This document shows positions 23,532 to 34,423 of a stretch of DNA of 64,000 bases, in pieces; position 1 is the first letter of the stretch, and every line of letters starts with the position of its first letter. A program made the translations under genes and the position numbers. The stretch comes from Uranotaenia lowii (Eukaryota; Arthropoda; Insecta; Diptera; Culicidae), in NCBI RefSeq assembly GCF_029784155.1, contig NC_073693.1, positions 153,981,442-154,045,441 on the forward strand. Direction: 5' to 3'. A model generated the notes under the pieces. It was not told the origin of the DNA. It saw nothing but the letters and a program-made list of their open reading frames with translations, and ran no database searches.

Positions 23532-25112
23532 TACACTGCCGGCCAAAAGTTTGGGATCACCCCCTCAAAAACATGAAAATTTCGATCGGCCATATATCAT
23601 CTCAGGGTAGAGTGGACCAAATTTCAAAATTCGAGTTGCGTTCGAATAATTTTTTCGTACTTATTAAAATACATTTGTTTAATTTTGTGCGAAAAATTTG
23701 CAATGTATTTCAAATATATAAAAAAGCTACCTAGGTCATCGTCCAAAAGTTTGGGATCACCCCGTAGTATGGTGCAACGGCCAAAAGTTTGGAATCAATC
23801 TTCTAAAACATGCATTTTTATTTCACGCGTATCTCTGTTATCAAACAACGTATTGTTTATTTGATGAGCTGATTTGGAACCTAATGAGTTGAACTTGCTT
23901 TGTGGATATTTATTTGAAATGATTTTGAAGACTAGCTTCTTTAGAACTTTAGCTAAAGTTTCATCATTTTCTGATGATTTTCACCAAACAGTACGACGTA
24001 CGACCTTTAAAAAAATGCAAACTTGTTTTTAACCATAACATAGTTGTCTTATGTCTTTATGGCAGATCGGATTGGCTTTTTTGAAAGCTTATGAGCTTAC
24101 TTATGAAATATTTATTAAAAGTAAAAATTAGAAAATAATATGATTTATGTTATCACAGCTTCATACTCATTTCTTTTTCCTTTAATTCAGTTTATTGAGA
24201 CCGAAGAAGTTTGAAAAAACTGTTGACGGTCCCCCGAGGGTGGTACATTTTAAGTGTAGTGTGTTTAAAAACCAATGTTCTAATTTTGGTTAACGTTCTG
24301 ATTATAATTATTTGTGACATATATTTTTTTAGCTAAGCCTTCCAAATGAAGTGCAATTTATAAGGTTGCAAATAAGCCAATCCGTTCTACAATAACTTGT
24401 AAGACAACTATGTTATGATCAAAACAAATTTGCACTTTTTTAAAGGTCGTACGTCGTACTGTTTGGTGAAAATCATCAGAAAATGATGAAACTTTAGCTA
24501 AAGTTCTAAAGAAGTTTTATGAAGAGATTAACCACCGTAATTTTTGTTTGTTACTTTGATTTATCGGCCTAGCGGTGAAAAGTGATGTCCTTTTTAGTAG
24601 GGACATCTAAAGATTATGAAATTTTTTTTTTTATATAGATGGATAGAAGGTTAGAAGAAATGAAAGATGGTGAAAATGAGCGGGTAGAATTTGTCTAGAA
24701 GCATACCATCACATACCAAATTTTTGTTCCTCACGAGCCTACTAAAGTTCTAAAGAAGTTAGTCTCGAAAAACATTTCAATTAAATATCCATAAAGCAAG
24801 TTCTACTCATTAAGTTCCAAATCAGCTCATCAAATAAACAATACGTTGTTTGATAACAGAGATACGGGTCAAATAACAATGCATGTTTTAGAAGACTGAT
24901 CCCAAACTTTTGGCCGTAACACCATACTACGGGGTGATCCCAAACTTTTGAACGATGACTTAAGTAGCTATTTTCTATATTTTAAGTACATTGCAAATTT
25001 CTCGCACAAAACTAAACAAATGTGTTTTAATAAGTATGAAAAAGGATTCAAACGCAACTCGAATTTTGAAATTTGGTCCACCCCACCCTGAAATGATCTC
25101 ATACCCGATCAT
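23532..25112. mobile_element. Tc1-type fold-back element with long inverted arms
   Basis: The left end, TA then CACTGCCGGCCAAAAGTTTG, is the classic Tc1-like terminal sequence. The left arm (about 23560-24100) is the reverse complement of the right arm (about 24340-25110), giving arms of over 500 bp around a short loop. The string CCAAAAGTTTGG recurs in the left arm at about 23541, 23743 and 23782, and inverted in the right arm at about 24900 and 24945. The outermost right copy is missing, so the right end is truncated or eroded. There is no transposase; this is a non-autonomous fold-back derivative. Confidence 0.7.
24517..24741. mobile_element. 225-bp insertion with 19-bp target duplication inside the fold-back right arm
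   Basis: The string CTAAAGTTCTAAAGAAGTT stands at 24498-24516 and again at 24742-24760. The 225 bp between have no counterpart in the left arm, which shows the uninterrupted sequence. A long duplication of this kind is typical of LINE-driven insertion, so a SINE or retroposed fragment is likely. A pol III promoter or clear tail was not recognised. Confidence 0.6.
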
Positions 25113-26930
25113 TTTAGGTTCGGTTTTTGAAAAATGTCGAAACTTTAAGCTTAATAAGCGATTATTTCAATGCTTTCTATTTCTTCAATATTAATGACCG
25201 GCATGATTTTTAGTCGATCATTTTCAACCAGATGATATTATCGGATGATGTATTTCCAGATATTTTTAAGTAGAAGTCTTTCTGATTTTTAAAATGTCAT
25301 CAATAACTGAAAAGACATCAGATGACTTCTCGCTTCTAGGGCGTTTATCATCAAAGAGATTGCGTTTCTGTAAAATCTGGGACAAAACATGTTTCGACAA
25401 GTGCCAAGCTATTTTAAATTGCTTCTTTAATATTGAATTAGATGAAGTTGTTGAAAAGAAAGATAATCTTCAACCTTAAGCATACCATACTTTCACCTAC
25501 ACATATCCACACGGTCAGGCATTCAGGACGATTAAAAAAGGGCAAAAATTATGTTTATTAAGAAATTTTTAAAAAACTTTGTTGAACACAAAATCTAAAA
25601 TTTTTTTAAGAGAATATTGAGTTTTTATTTGATTTTGCAAGTAATCCGAATAAACCCGAGCAGAATTCGGGAAGTTTTAAACAAAATCTGGACGGCCAGA
25701 TTTAACTTATCTGGAATCTGTACTGGATTTTTGAGCAAGCCTGAATATATCCAGAAAATCTAGAATAAACAATAATCAAAGCATAAAGCGATACTTGTCA
25801 GCAGGGTTGGTCGGCTCTTCTCAAATAACAAAGAGCCGGGAGTAACCAACTCTGTTTTCAGTTCGGCTTCCGAGTGTAATCCTCTTTCGCTGATCGTGCT
25901 CCACTCGTTACCCGAGTTTACACGAGCTGTAAGTGACTCGGACGGCAAGTGTGAGAGCATTTGCATCCGAGTGGGAGAAAGAGAATTCTAAACAAAGAGT
26001 GCCCTGTGTTTCAGTCATACACCTCAGAGTAAATAAGGAAAAAAATATTTAGACTCCCACCACACAACGTAGAAAAAATATAAACAATTTCTACTCCGCT
26101 ACTATGCTCACTGCTGTTAGCTGTTTTGAATTATTTTTTTTTACAAAAGGTAGCGTTCGAAGAAGAGGTGACAGGTGGTTTCATCAAAAAATCAGGACAC
26201 CGCGAAGAACAAAAACCAGGATTTTCAGGACCCCATAGATTGGTGGAAATGAAATACAGCTCTTCTTAGATTGCATAAATTAAGGCGAAATAGCGGTGCA
26301 GTATACGCCTTAATTCATGCAGCAGAAGAGATATGAAGTTAGGTGGCTTTTAGTTTAACCCGAAAAACACCGTTCAAATATCATCTGAATCGAAGATTAC
26401 CATTGGTTTAAGAGGTTAAACTGTTTTTATTGCAAAATCAATTGCAATTAAGATCAGGACGGCTTCTAGAAAATCAAGACACCGCTGGGAGCTTTGATTC
26501 GGAAAGTAGCATCTTTTCTCGTGAACGTACCAAGAATAAACTGAGTTAGCTCTCGAATTCTCCTCAGCACATTGCGCAACAGGTTTTTCCGGAGAATGGA
26601 ATTCTCTTCATCAGCGGATATGAATGCTCTCGCTCACTCTTATGTGTTGACAATCTCACTCTTCATTTCAGTGCGATTTATCTCTCCCCGCACCGATTGG
26701 TGAAGCAGACGAAAAAAAATGCACTCTCTTTCACTGGACAAGCCGATCTGAGGAGTTTTGCCACCCATGCTTGTCAGCATTCTCCTGTACGATCTACAGT
26801 GGAAGATACGCGGATAGACCTTAGGTGTTTTTCTGAAACCATCAGTTTTAAATGATTGTGTAGCTTTTATAACCTTACTTTTGGACATTTTATAAATTAT
26901 TCAAAATCATTTGACAAATTTTACAAGTCT
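25113..26930. other. Non-coding DNA with a possible decayed MITE end
   Basis: No gene is supported. At 25800-25980 a serine/arginine-like open frame is a by-product of a GC-richer repeat beginning GGTTGGTCGGCTCTTC, which resembles hAT-type MITE ends; no matching right end was found. Further on, ATCAGGACACCGC at about 26190 and a related ATCAAGACACCGC at about 26475 are short direct repeats. Confidence 0.4.
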
Positions 26931-26940
26931 ATAGTAGATA

Positions 26941-27073
26941 TTCGGCCGTTTTTTCAGCCTATTCGGCCGAATACTTAGCTCAACTATTCGGTGAGCCGAA
27001 TATTCGGCTTAACGGTTTTTCGGCGGTTTTCGGGGCCGAATATTTGGCCGACCGAATATTCGGTATATCTCTA
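26941..27073. repeat. Cluster of ATTCGG/CCGAAT palindromic motifs
   Basis: Within about 130 bp the string ATTCGG or its complement CCGAAT recurs many times, including TATTCGGCCGAATAC and GAGCCGAATATTCGGC. The copies are irregularly spaced, so it is not a simple tandem array. It may be a short satellite or the internal phrase cluster of a MITE. Confidence 0.6.
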
Positions 27074-27299
27074 TATACTCAGAATTCATTAGTCCATGTG
27101 TTTTTCGAGCTAAAATAGCTATTGACAGTTAGGCCTAAAACTTACCATCATTCAGTTTTTTTTTAGAAAAAATGATCCTATGTAAGATAGAAAAGAAGAA
27201 ATATAAATCCCGCCACAAGGCGGGGTTTGGAAAACGATATTCATTATTGGTACCGGAAAAGTACTGAAATTACGTTATAAAGCCTGCCTATGTAAGGAG

Positions 27300-29110
27300 A
27301 GTTTTCGAAAAAAATGCATTACATACTTTGTTTTGTGAATAACTTTTGAATGCATGGCTGGAAATTGATAAGATTTTCAGTGAAGCTAGTAATGTAACAT
27401 GTACGTGTATAAAATTTGGTGGCAATCTGACCAGTGATTTTTGAGATTGCGTCCAATGCTGAAGTTTATTGATAATTTTTTTTGGGAAGAATTGAGAAAA
27501 ATCCAGAAAAGTTCCTGTGGGAGACCCAAAAACAGCTGAAAAACAACTATTCGACCACATTGTAAATCATTTAAAAAGTCCTAGTCCTAGAGGATCCAAT
27601 AGTGAACTAAAATTTGAATAAAAGTAAAGATGGTTGATTTCATTAAGCGAGAGGAATGGGAGAGGTTTTTTCAAGCTTAATCCGAAAATATGAATAGAGG
27701 AAGTAATTAAAAAATAAAATTTTCCTGGTTCGTCTAGCTGACTCTAGATATTTGAAAAATTTCGTAATGGACTGCAAAACGAACTCTTTAGCTGTCCCCT
27801 GGCAGGATTCCAACCAGAAACTTTTCGTTGACAAGTCTTGCCTGTGACCGTTTTCTCTGAAAAGCGCTTCAATAGGTACCACAAAGTTTAATCTCTGTTT
27901 AAGTTAGATCTGGAATCGTGTCATTACGCAAAAACTATCCACTACCTGATAAAAAGTCAAATATATTGTTTTTGTGCCGAAGGAGGACAATCGGGTAAAT
28001 TTGTAATAACTTCAACCAAATTCCAAATTTTGAGTTCTTTGAAGGTGAAGCTTCAGGAAACAGAATTTGATCGAAAATAGGCTTGATTTGAAAAAAGAAA
28101 GGGTCATAGTATGCCAAAAATTTAAATTTCTTCATTGGACGCTAAAACAAAATCCATTTGACAGAACATCACAAAAATTTGCACGTAACCAAGGAATATC
28201 TAAATAAGGTAGTGTCGAGAGCCATATTGGATTTTTTTTGTGGCGTCACAAAAACGATTGTATTGAAAATTTATGTGAGGATGGTAGGAATTTCAAAGAA
28301 AAACACGTTTTAAAACTAAATCGAATTCCAATTTCATTTCTATTTTTTTGTAGGGCCTCTCTTTGATTATGTAATGGAGTTTTTTGGTCCTTTGAAGATT
28401 GCATCATGATTTTTTCTTAATCTATTAATGAATGCAATGTCGCCTTGAAGCTAAAACGTACAAAAATGAAGAAAATATCAACTTCAAAAAATCTAGCTAG
28501 TAGATATTGAGTGTTCAACTGATTGACATGATTTTAATCCAACCGGTTTACCATATACAATTCTTATGTAGAACAATTAACATTAATTCATGATTGTTAA
28601 CTCAGTTTACTAAAATGCCAATAAGAGATTCTGTTTTTGTATAAAAAATTGTGTTTTGATCACTTTATTGAAATGAGGAGCTTAAAATGCACTGACTTGA
28701 AGATTTTCATGGAAGACTTGCAACTAATTTACAAGTTTTGCAAATTTTGGTGGTGAAAATCCACCTTTTTTTAGAACTTCGATGATCTATTTTATAGAAG
28801 AATTATTTGAAAATGAAACTTTTTTTGTACCCATCTTGAAGAGCAAGAATCCTTCTACAATAGCATGTTTTCAAAGTGGAAAATTTCCTGCAGATTCTTC
28901 GAATTATCATCGAAAAAGAAAATTTTCCTAGTAAAATAACAGATTTTTCGTGATTGTGACGTCTCAGTCTGTACCAATACTAGAGCAGGGCTGTCTTGGC
29001 ACTACCTTCTTTAAATATTCCTTGGCACGTAACCAGGTAGCTTCGCTGAAAATTTCATCAATTAACATCCATGGATTCAAAAGTTATTCACAAAACAAAG
29101 TGTTGTTTTT
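27300..29110. repeat. Diverged inverted repeats, element of unknown class
   Basis: The block ACTTTGTTTTGTGAATAACT and what follows at about 27320-27400 is matched in reverse complement at about 29030-29105. A second pair, GCACGTAACCAAGGAATAT at about 28178, is matched inverted at about 29008-29035. The segment between has no coding capacity. It looks like an old element with inverted ends, or two nested copies; the ends could not be set. Confidence 0.4.
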
Positions 29111-32084
29111 TTTCAAATACAGTGTGAACTTTTTAGCTAAAAAATGGGTTTCTGATGTTAAGGTGACTTATGGTTACAAAGTATAAAAAAAGAGTTTAAA
29201 GTTAGACTGCTAGTTGAAGTCCTACGCTTTTGAATAGCCTATTGGTAAATTGATTATCTACCCCAATGGGGAATTTGACTGCAATTCAAATTTCTTACCA
29301 TTACGCAATTCAAAAAACATCTTTTTTTGTTAAAAAATTAACACGGAGTGGAAAATTTTGAAAATTTAAATGCATTCCGACTAGCAAAAGTTTTTATTTT
29401 TTAGACATTTGAGCGTTTTCGTGTGTTTTATAACGGTTTTTCGCCGCTTGGGGGAATCACCGCGATCGACCCCCCATAGGATCGCGCATGACATAGAAAA
29501 CAACTATAAAACAACTATAAAACAACTAAAAAAGACGTTTTTCTGCAAACTTGCTCTTAGCAAGTTTGTACAAATTCGAACTCTGAAGAATTTGTTTGTA
29601 AATAATGGAGGCGTTTGTAGCCAAAGGGATACAATTGCAAAAATCATCAAATTTGGGTTTATAATGCCAAATGATTTTCCATGTCTCAATCACATCTGAT
29701 GTAAATGTCAGATTTTTAGAATTTTATTTTCGTAATTTTTTGGCCGATATATTTTCTGATTTATTACACTTGTGATGAACAAATTAACGAAATGTGACCT
29801 AAAGAGAAATCTCTACATCTAAGACTTGAAAACTGAGAAAATAAAAAGAAATACGGCCAAAAAACAGTTAATCTAACTTTGATCATTCGACCAGTTTTAT
29901 TTTTGTTGAAGTTGAAGCCTCCCTGAATGAAAAATCAAGTATTCTTGAATAAAGCATCAACCTTTAACTAAAAAAATTTACAATATTTTTCGCTCTGTGA
30001 AAAAGCTGCTTTGGTGTGATTTTTAAGGCCTTTAACATGTCATTTGAAAAAAATACTTATTTTTTACAAATTCATTTCCCTGTGACTAGACAAAACTAGG
30101 TTCTTACATAAAAGCTTATTTTTATCATGAACATTAGGATTCCCACCGATGTAATTTGCGAAAACCGTAATCCGAAATTTCACTATGTATAGAAAAATTG
30201 ATAAATCTAAAATAGATGGAAAAACTATAAAACTGGGACTTATCATTGAACGGCAATAATTTTTGGAAATTAACAGCCAAGCATATTGGAAATTTTTACA
30301 CATTTTTCTAGTGAATTTCAAGACGATGGAACATCTTTTATGTTATAAGACAACTGTTATCGACAAGGGGACATAACCGCAACATAATATTTTTGAGCAC
30401 TTTATTTTACAGGCAAGACATTTTCTTACTGTCGTAAAAATGTTTTGATAAAAGGATACTTCGGTACAACCTAATGGAGCCTAGTTTTGATGGTTCTTTT
30501 ATCTGAATATGCTTTTTCTTCAATTTCCTTGGCTTCCCTTCAATGTTTTGTTAAATTCTAGTTTCGACGTATTGCTTCGCCTGTTTCAATTCAACGTGAG
30601 GCGAAGCACCCGGCTTCGATCTGCCCTTTTGTAACGTCTACAATTCAAAGAAGACATGAACGGAAGGTGAAAAAAAAACACATTTCAGCAGATTGTCCTG
30701 TGGTGGTATATCCACCTAAATAGAACCCCAGCCAGCAGTACCTGCGTGACGAATTCTCCTTGTGTCCTGACTGTAATGGTTGATTCCAGCTGGTGGCACA
30801 GATATTGATAAAAACAAGCAAGACGACTTTACATGGGGAACAATGTAGCTGCAGGGGTTTTGGAGTTTTAAAATTTTTGGAAATTGTGCTAGGGGCATTT
30901 TTCAAAAGATCGCGAGCAAATCAGTTTTTTTCAACAAGTATACTGTTAAGTTTTTTTTAGATGTCTAAATTTGAGCAATGTTGTCAATGTCAATATAACT
31001 CATATGTACTTTTATCTTACCAATTCAGACAAACTTTGGATCTCAAAAGTCTTGAGCTGGATGAGATCAATATATTTCCGAAACAGCAAACAATGAAAAC
31101 TTGTAAACTTTTAATTTAGGGACAGGAAAATTTTATAAAACCCAAAATTATTGAAAAACTGATTTAATGTTTTACATTAAAAAAAAAATTCTAAGCAATT
31201 TCAAAATAAAATCCTGTGCTTAAATTCACACCACGGGAGGGGCCGCCGAATTCCACACATCCACATTCAGCAATGAAGGTCGACGGAAAAGGAAGGTTCG
31301 AAGAGTTTAAGGTTTCGTCTATTTTATTAGTCGAAAATCTGCCGGATTGGGGAACCTTTAAAGTGATGTAGGTATTAGGTTTATTGTTTTTTTTTGTGTT
31401 CGTCTTCTCTATTATGCTGTATTTCATTTCAAAATTAGAAGTGTGTATCCATCCAGGCTTTCGTATGCTGGAAAAAGCAAGCTGGTTGCACATTAGGTAC
31501 AATTTCAGTAACAGGAAGAGGATGTTTGACAACGCTGCCGTATAGAGACAGTGATGCTGATGCTGGCTGGTGTTTGTTGGGGTGCATTTGATGAATCTTT
31601 CTACTTACCAACTGGGATGCACCGTGGGATGGAAGAGCAGAATGAAATGTACCGATTGCCGGTTTTTTTTGCTTCGTTACTACTGCATCTTCGCCCTCAT
31701 CTGTAGAATCTTTTCAGTCAGTCTTGGTGTGTAACTGCGCATTTCTAATTCAATGCAGACTGGTAGAATTTGCTTTTGTTTTCCAAGAGCGGATGCTGTA
31801 AATTTTACGGATTATTGATCAGCCTTTGTGAACTGGTATCGTTTACTGAAACATGTGGTGTGGAGTCTCTGTTCATTTTACAGAGATTTCTGGATCTGGA
31901 ATTAAAAAGAAACAGAAAATGTAAATTTTAATATAGATAAAATAGATTATTTAAAAGGTAGAGGTAAGTGTTCCTAATATTGTAAGTGTTACTAATTTTG
32001 CCATACCATATGATTTCAACTAGTTGTGACCCATTTTCCATTTTTCACAACAAGTAGAAATATTTTAATGTAAATATAGGGTGT
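29111..32084. other. Non-coding DNA, no gene seen
   Basis: Only short frames without domains. Small GC-richer islands at about 29440-29490 and 30570-30620 carry no recognisable motif. At 32085 a GGGTGTCTCATTATGTCC string might be an end of the Tc1/mariner remnant to its right, but no inverted partner was found. Confidence 0.5.
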
Positions 32085-32489
32085 CTCATTATGTCCAAGC
32101 TAGATTTAAAATGAACAGTATGAACACAATTTTGAAGCAAATAGTCTTTTTGACAGTGAATTAATATACAATTAGATTTCAGTCAATAATTGGACAGCGA
32201 TCGAATTTTTGATCGAAAACTGCTCAATAGTACCAGCATAGACTGATTTGCGACGATTTTGATCACTTTTTCAGTCTTTTGTAGAGTTTTCGATAAAATC
32301 TGCATCTGCAGTCATAAAGCTTGCTTCAGATAGAATTAGAACAAAAACAATTGCCTATATTTTTTTTGATTGAATTCAAGATCTTTTTTTTTATAGAAAT
32401 GTAGTATGTTTTCATACTTTAAGAAAAAATACGGATGAAGTTAATCGTCACGGTTTTGATGAAATTCTCGATTTTTTCTTGTAACACAG

Positions 32490-33438
32490 CTCATTAGGTG
32501 GAGCACACCTTCTTCGTGCATTGTTTTAGCTGTCTTATCCCAACAGGTCTTCATCTGATTGATGTCTTTGACAACCTTTCACTTTGCCTTGAGTCTTCTC
32601 ATCATGATTCCCCAGTATTTCTCAAAAGGGCGGAAGTGAGGGCAGTTGGGTTGGCTAAGGTTTTTCGGAACAAACTGGGCCCCTTTCTCTGCATATCATT
32701 CTTGAACAACTTTGCTGTAATAACAGCTTGCCAAATCTGGCCAAAACATTATGGGATGGTCGTGGGATCGAATGAACCGCAAAATTCGTTTTTGGAGACA
32801 CTCTTTTGGTATAGTTCCAACGTTATTGTCTTATTAGTAACGAAAACCTTCTTTTTTTGCCACAGCTGCATTTGCCCTCCCAAATAATAAATTTTCGTGC
32901 CAATTTGTCGGCAAAATCAATTTTAAATTTGGCTAGAATATCCCCTCGAGTCGTTCCCAAGTAAATTTTTTTACCTGGGATTTGCACGAAGTCAGCCTTG
33001 ACATAGGTTTCATCGTCCATCCGTCGAACGTTGTCAGCACCTGGTCGCATAGCTTCCGAGCACGGATTTTGGTTACGCTATTCTGTTTTATGGTCCGATT
33101 TGGCTGTTAGCTAGCTCGATACGAGTTGATTCCTTCCCAGAGTCGAATTCTGCTCACGGTACTATGGGCAGCACCGAATTTTCTGGCCAAATCACGGGGT
33201 GCCAGATCGGAATTTCTTTGATCGTCTTCAGAATCTTACCACGCAATTTCCGATCGACAGTTCCACTTCGACGATTGGCTTGAGGCTTTCGAATCGTCAT
33301 CATTTTTTCCTTATACCGTTTGATAACGCGCCATACGGTATTTCTGAGTATTTTCAGCTGTTTAGTTAGCCTCGATGCAGACCACAATGGATTTTACAAA
33401 TAACTGTGCACAATTTTTTTCCTTCTTTCGGCTTCCAT
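32490..33438 (-). pseudogene. Dead Tc1/mariner (DD37E-type) transposase
   Basis: Read on the minus strand from a start at 33438 (MEAERRKK), the pieces are in family order. First comes a helix-turn-helix half (SRLTKQLKILRNTVWRVIKR at about 33370-33310). Next is the catalytic entry MDDETYVKADF at about 33020-32985, then ARKFIIWEGKCSCG. Last is a C-terminal part resembling FGQIWQAVI and the FRP(F/I)EKYW region at about 32620. A stop after HSYL near 33395 and several frame shifts destroy it. The motif set matches mosquito-type ITm DD37E elements. Terminal inverted repeats were not identified. Confidence 0.7.
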
Positions 33439-33439
33439 G

Positions 33440-34130
33440 TAGATTGTTTACAAAGTACAATCGATTTGCGAATTTCAAAAATACATACGTGAAGCTCAGA
33501 AAACATTAAATCGCATAAGAAATGATAAATTAAATCGTAAACAACGTTACAGCGAACGAAGAAAGATTGTGAAAATTGTTACTTAAGTCAGTTTAACACG
33601 TTCGTTGCCACGCTCATTTTGGTAGTCTTACTAGCCGGGCTCAAAGAAATTCTCGAAGCGGTTAAGAAAAGAGAGAGAATCTAAGATTTGGAACGTGTGG
33701 CTAAACTGAGTGGCTAGCTCGAGTAGGAGAACGTCACACATTTTTGATGTGACGGGGCCTCCCAGGAAATACAGCCGTCACACGAATATGGGTCCCATGG
33801 CGACGACGCGACGTGTTAATTCGGATATGATCAAAAGTCCCCAACGTTTGCAGATTCAGAGGACGATTTTGCTCGATTTCTCTCCCGTGAAAACAGTCTT
33901 GTTGTTCTCTCTGCGACCTGCAGTGCAACTAGATTGCTAAAAATCAGATGGAGTATTTGGAAGAATTATCCAATAAGAGAGACATCACATATTTTCGCTG
34001 GGAACGGTTTGCATACGTTGAGAGCGAAAACTTGCGCTCTCTTGCGTTCTTTAAGTATGTACGAATAAGGTGTCGAAATCGTCCAATTTGTAGAAGAACT
34101 TATCGCTTATGCCAAAAAGTAGAAAAAATA
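33440..34130. other. Non-coding spacer
   Basis: A local inverted repeat (GTCACACATTTTTGATGTGAC) sits at about 33733-33753. No gene or element end is recognised. Confidence 0.5.
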
Positions 34131-34423
34131 TGTATGTATGATATGATCATTAACAATAACATAACAAAATACACTGAACTCATTAATCGCTCTTTTTAAG
34201 CTGGAATATTCCTAGATTTGTTCAAAGTTGCGAAGGTAATACCTGTCTACAAATCAGGTTCTAAACATTTAGTGAACAACTACAGACCAATTTCTTTGTT
34301 AAACTCGCTATCAAAACCGTTTGAAAAGATACTTTTTGAATAAATTCAAGAATTTTGCGAAAATAATCGAATAATAAATAAAAACCAATTTGGCTTTGTT
34401 CCTAAATCTAATACCCTATCTGC

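Noticed and set aside
29409..29699. 96-codon plus-strand frame
   Set aside because: No domain, AT-driven composition and an equally long frame on the other strand; no exon signals.
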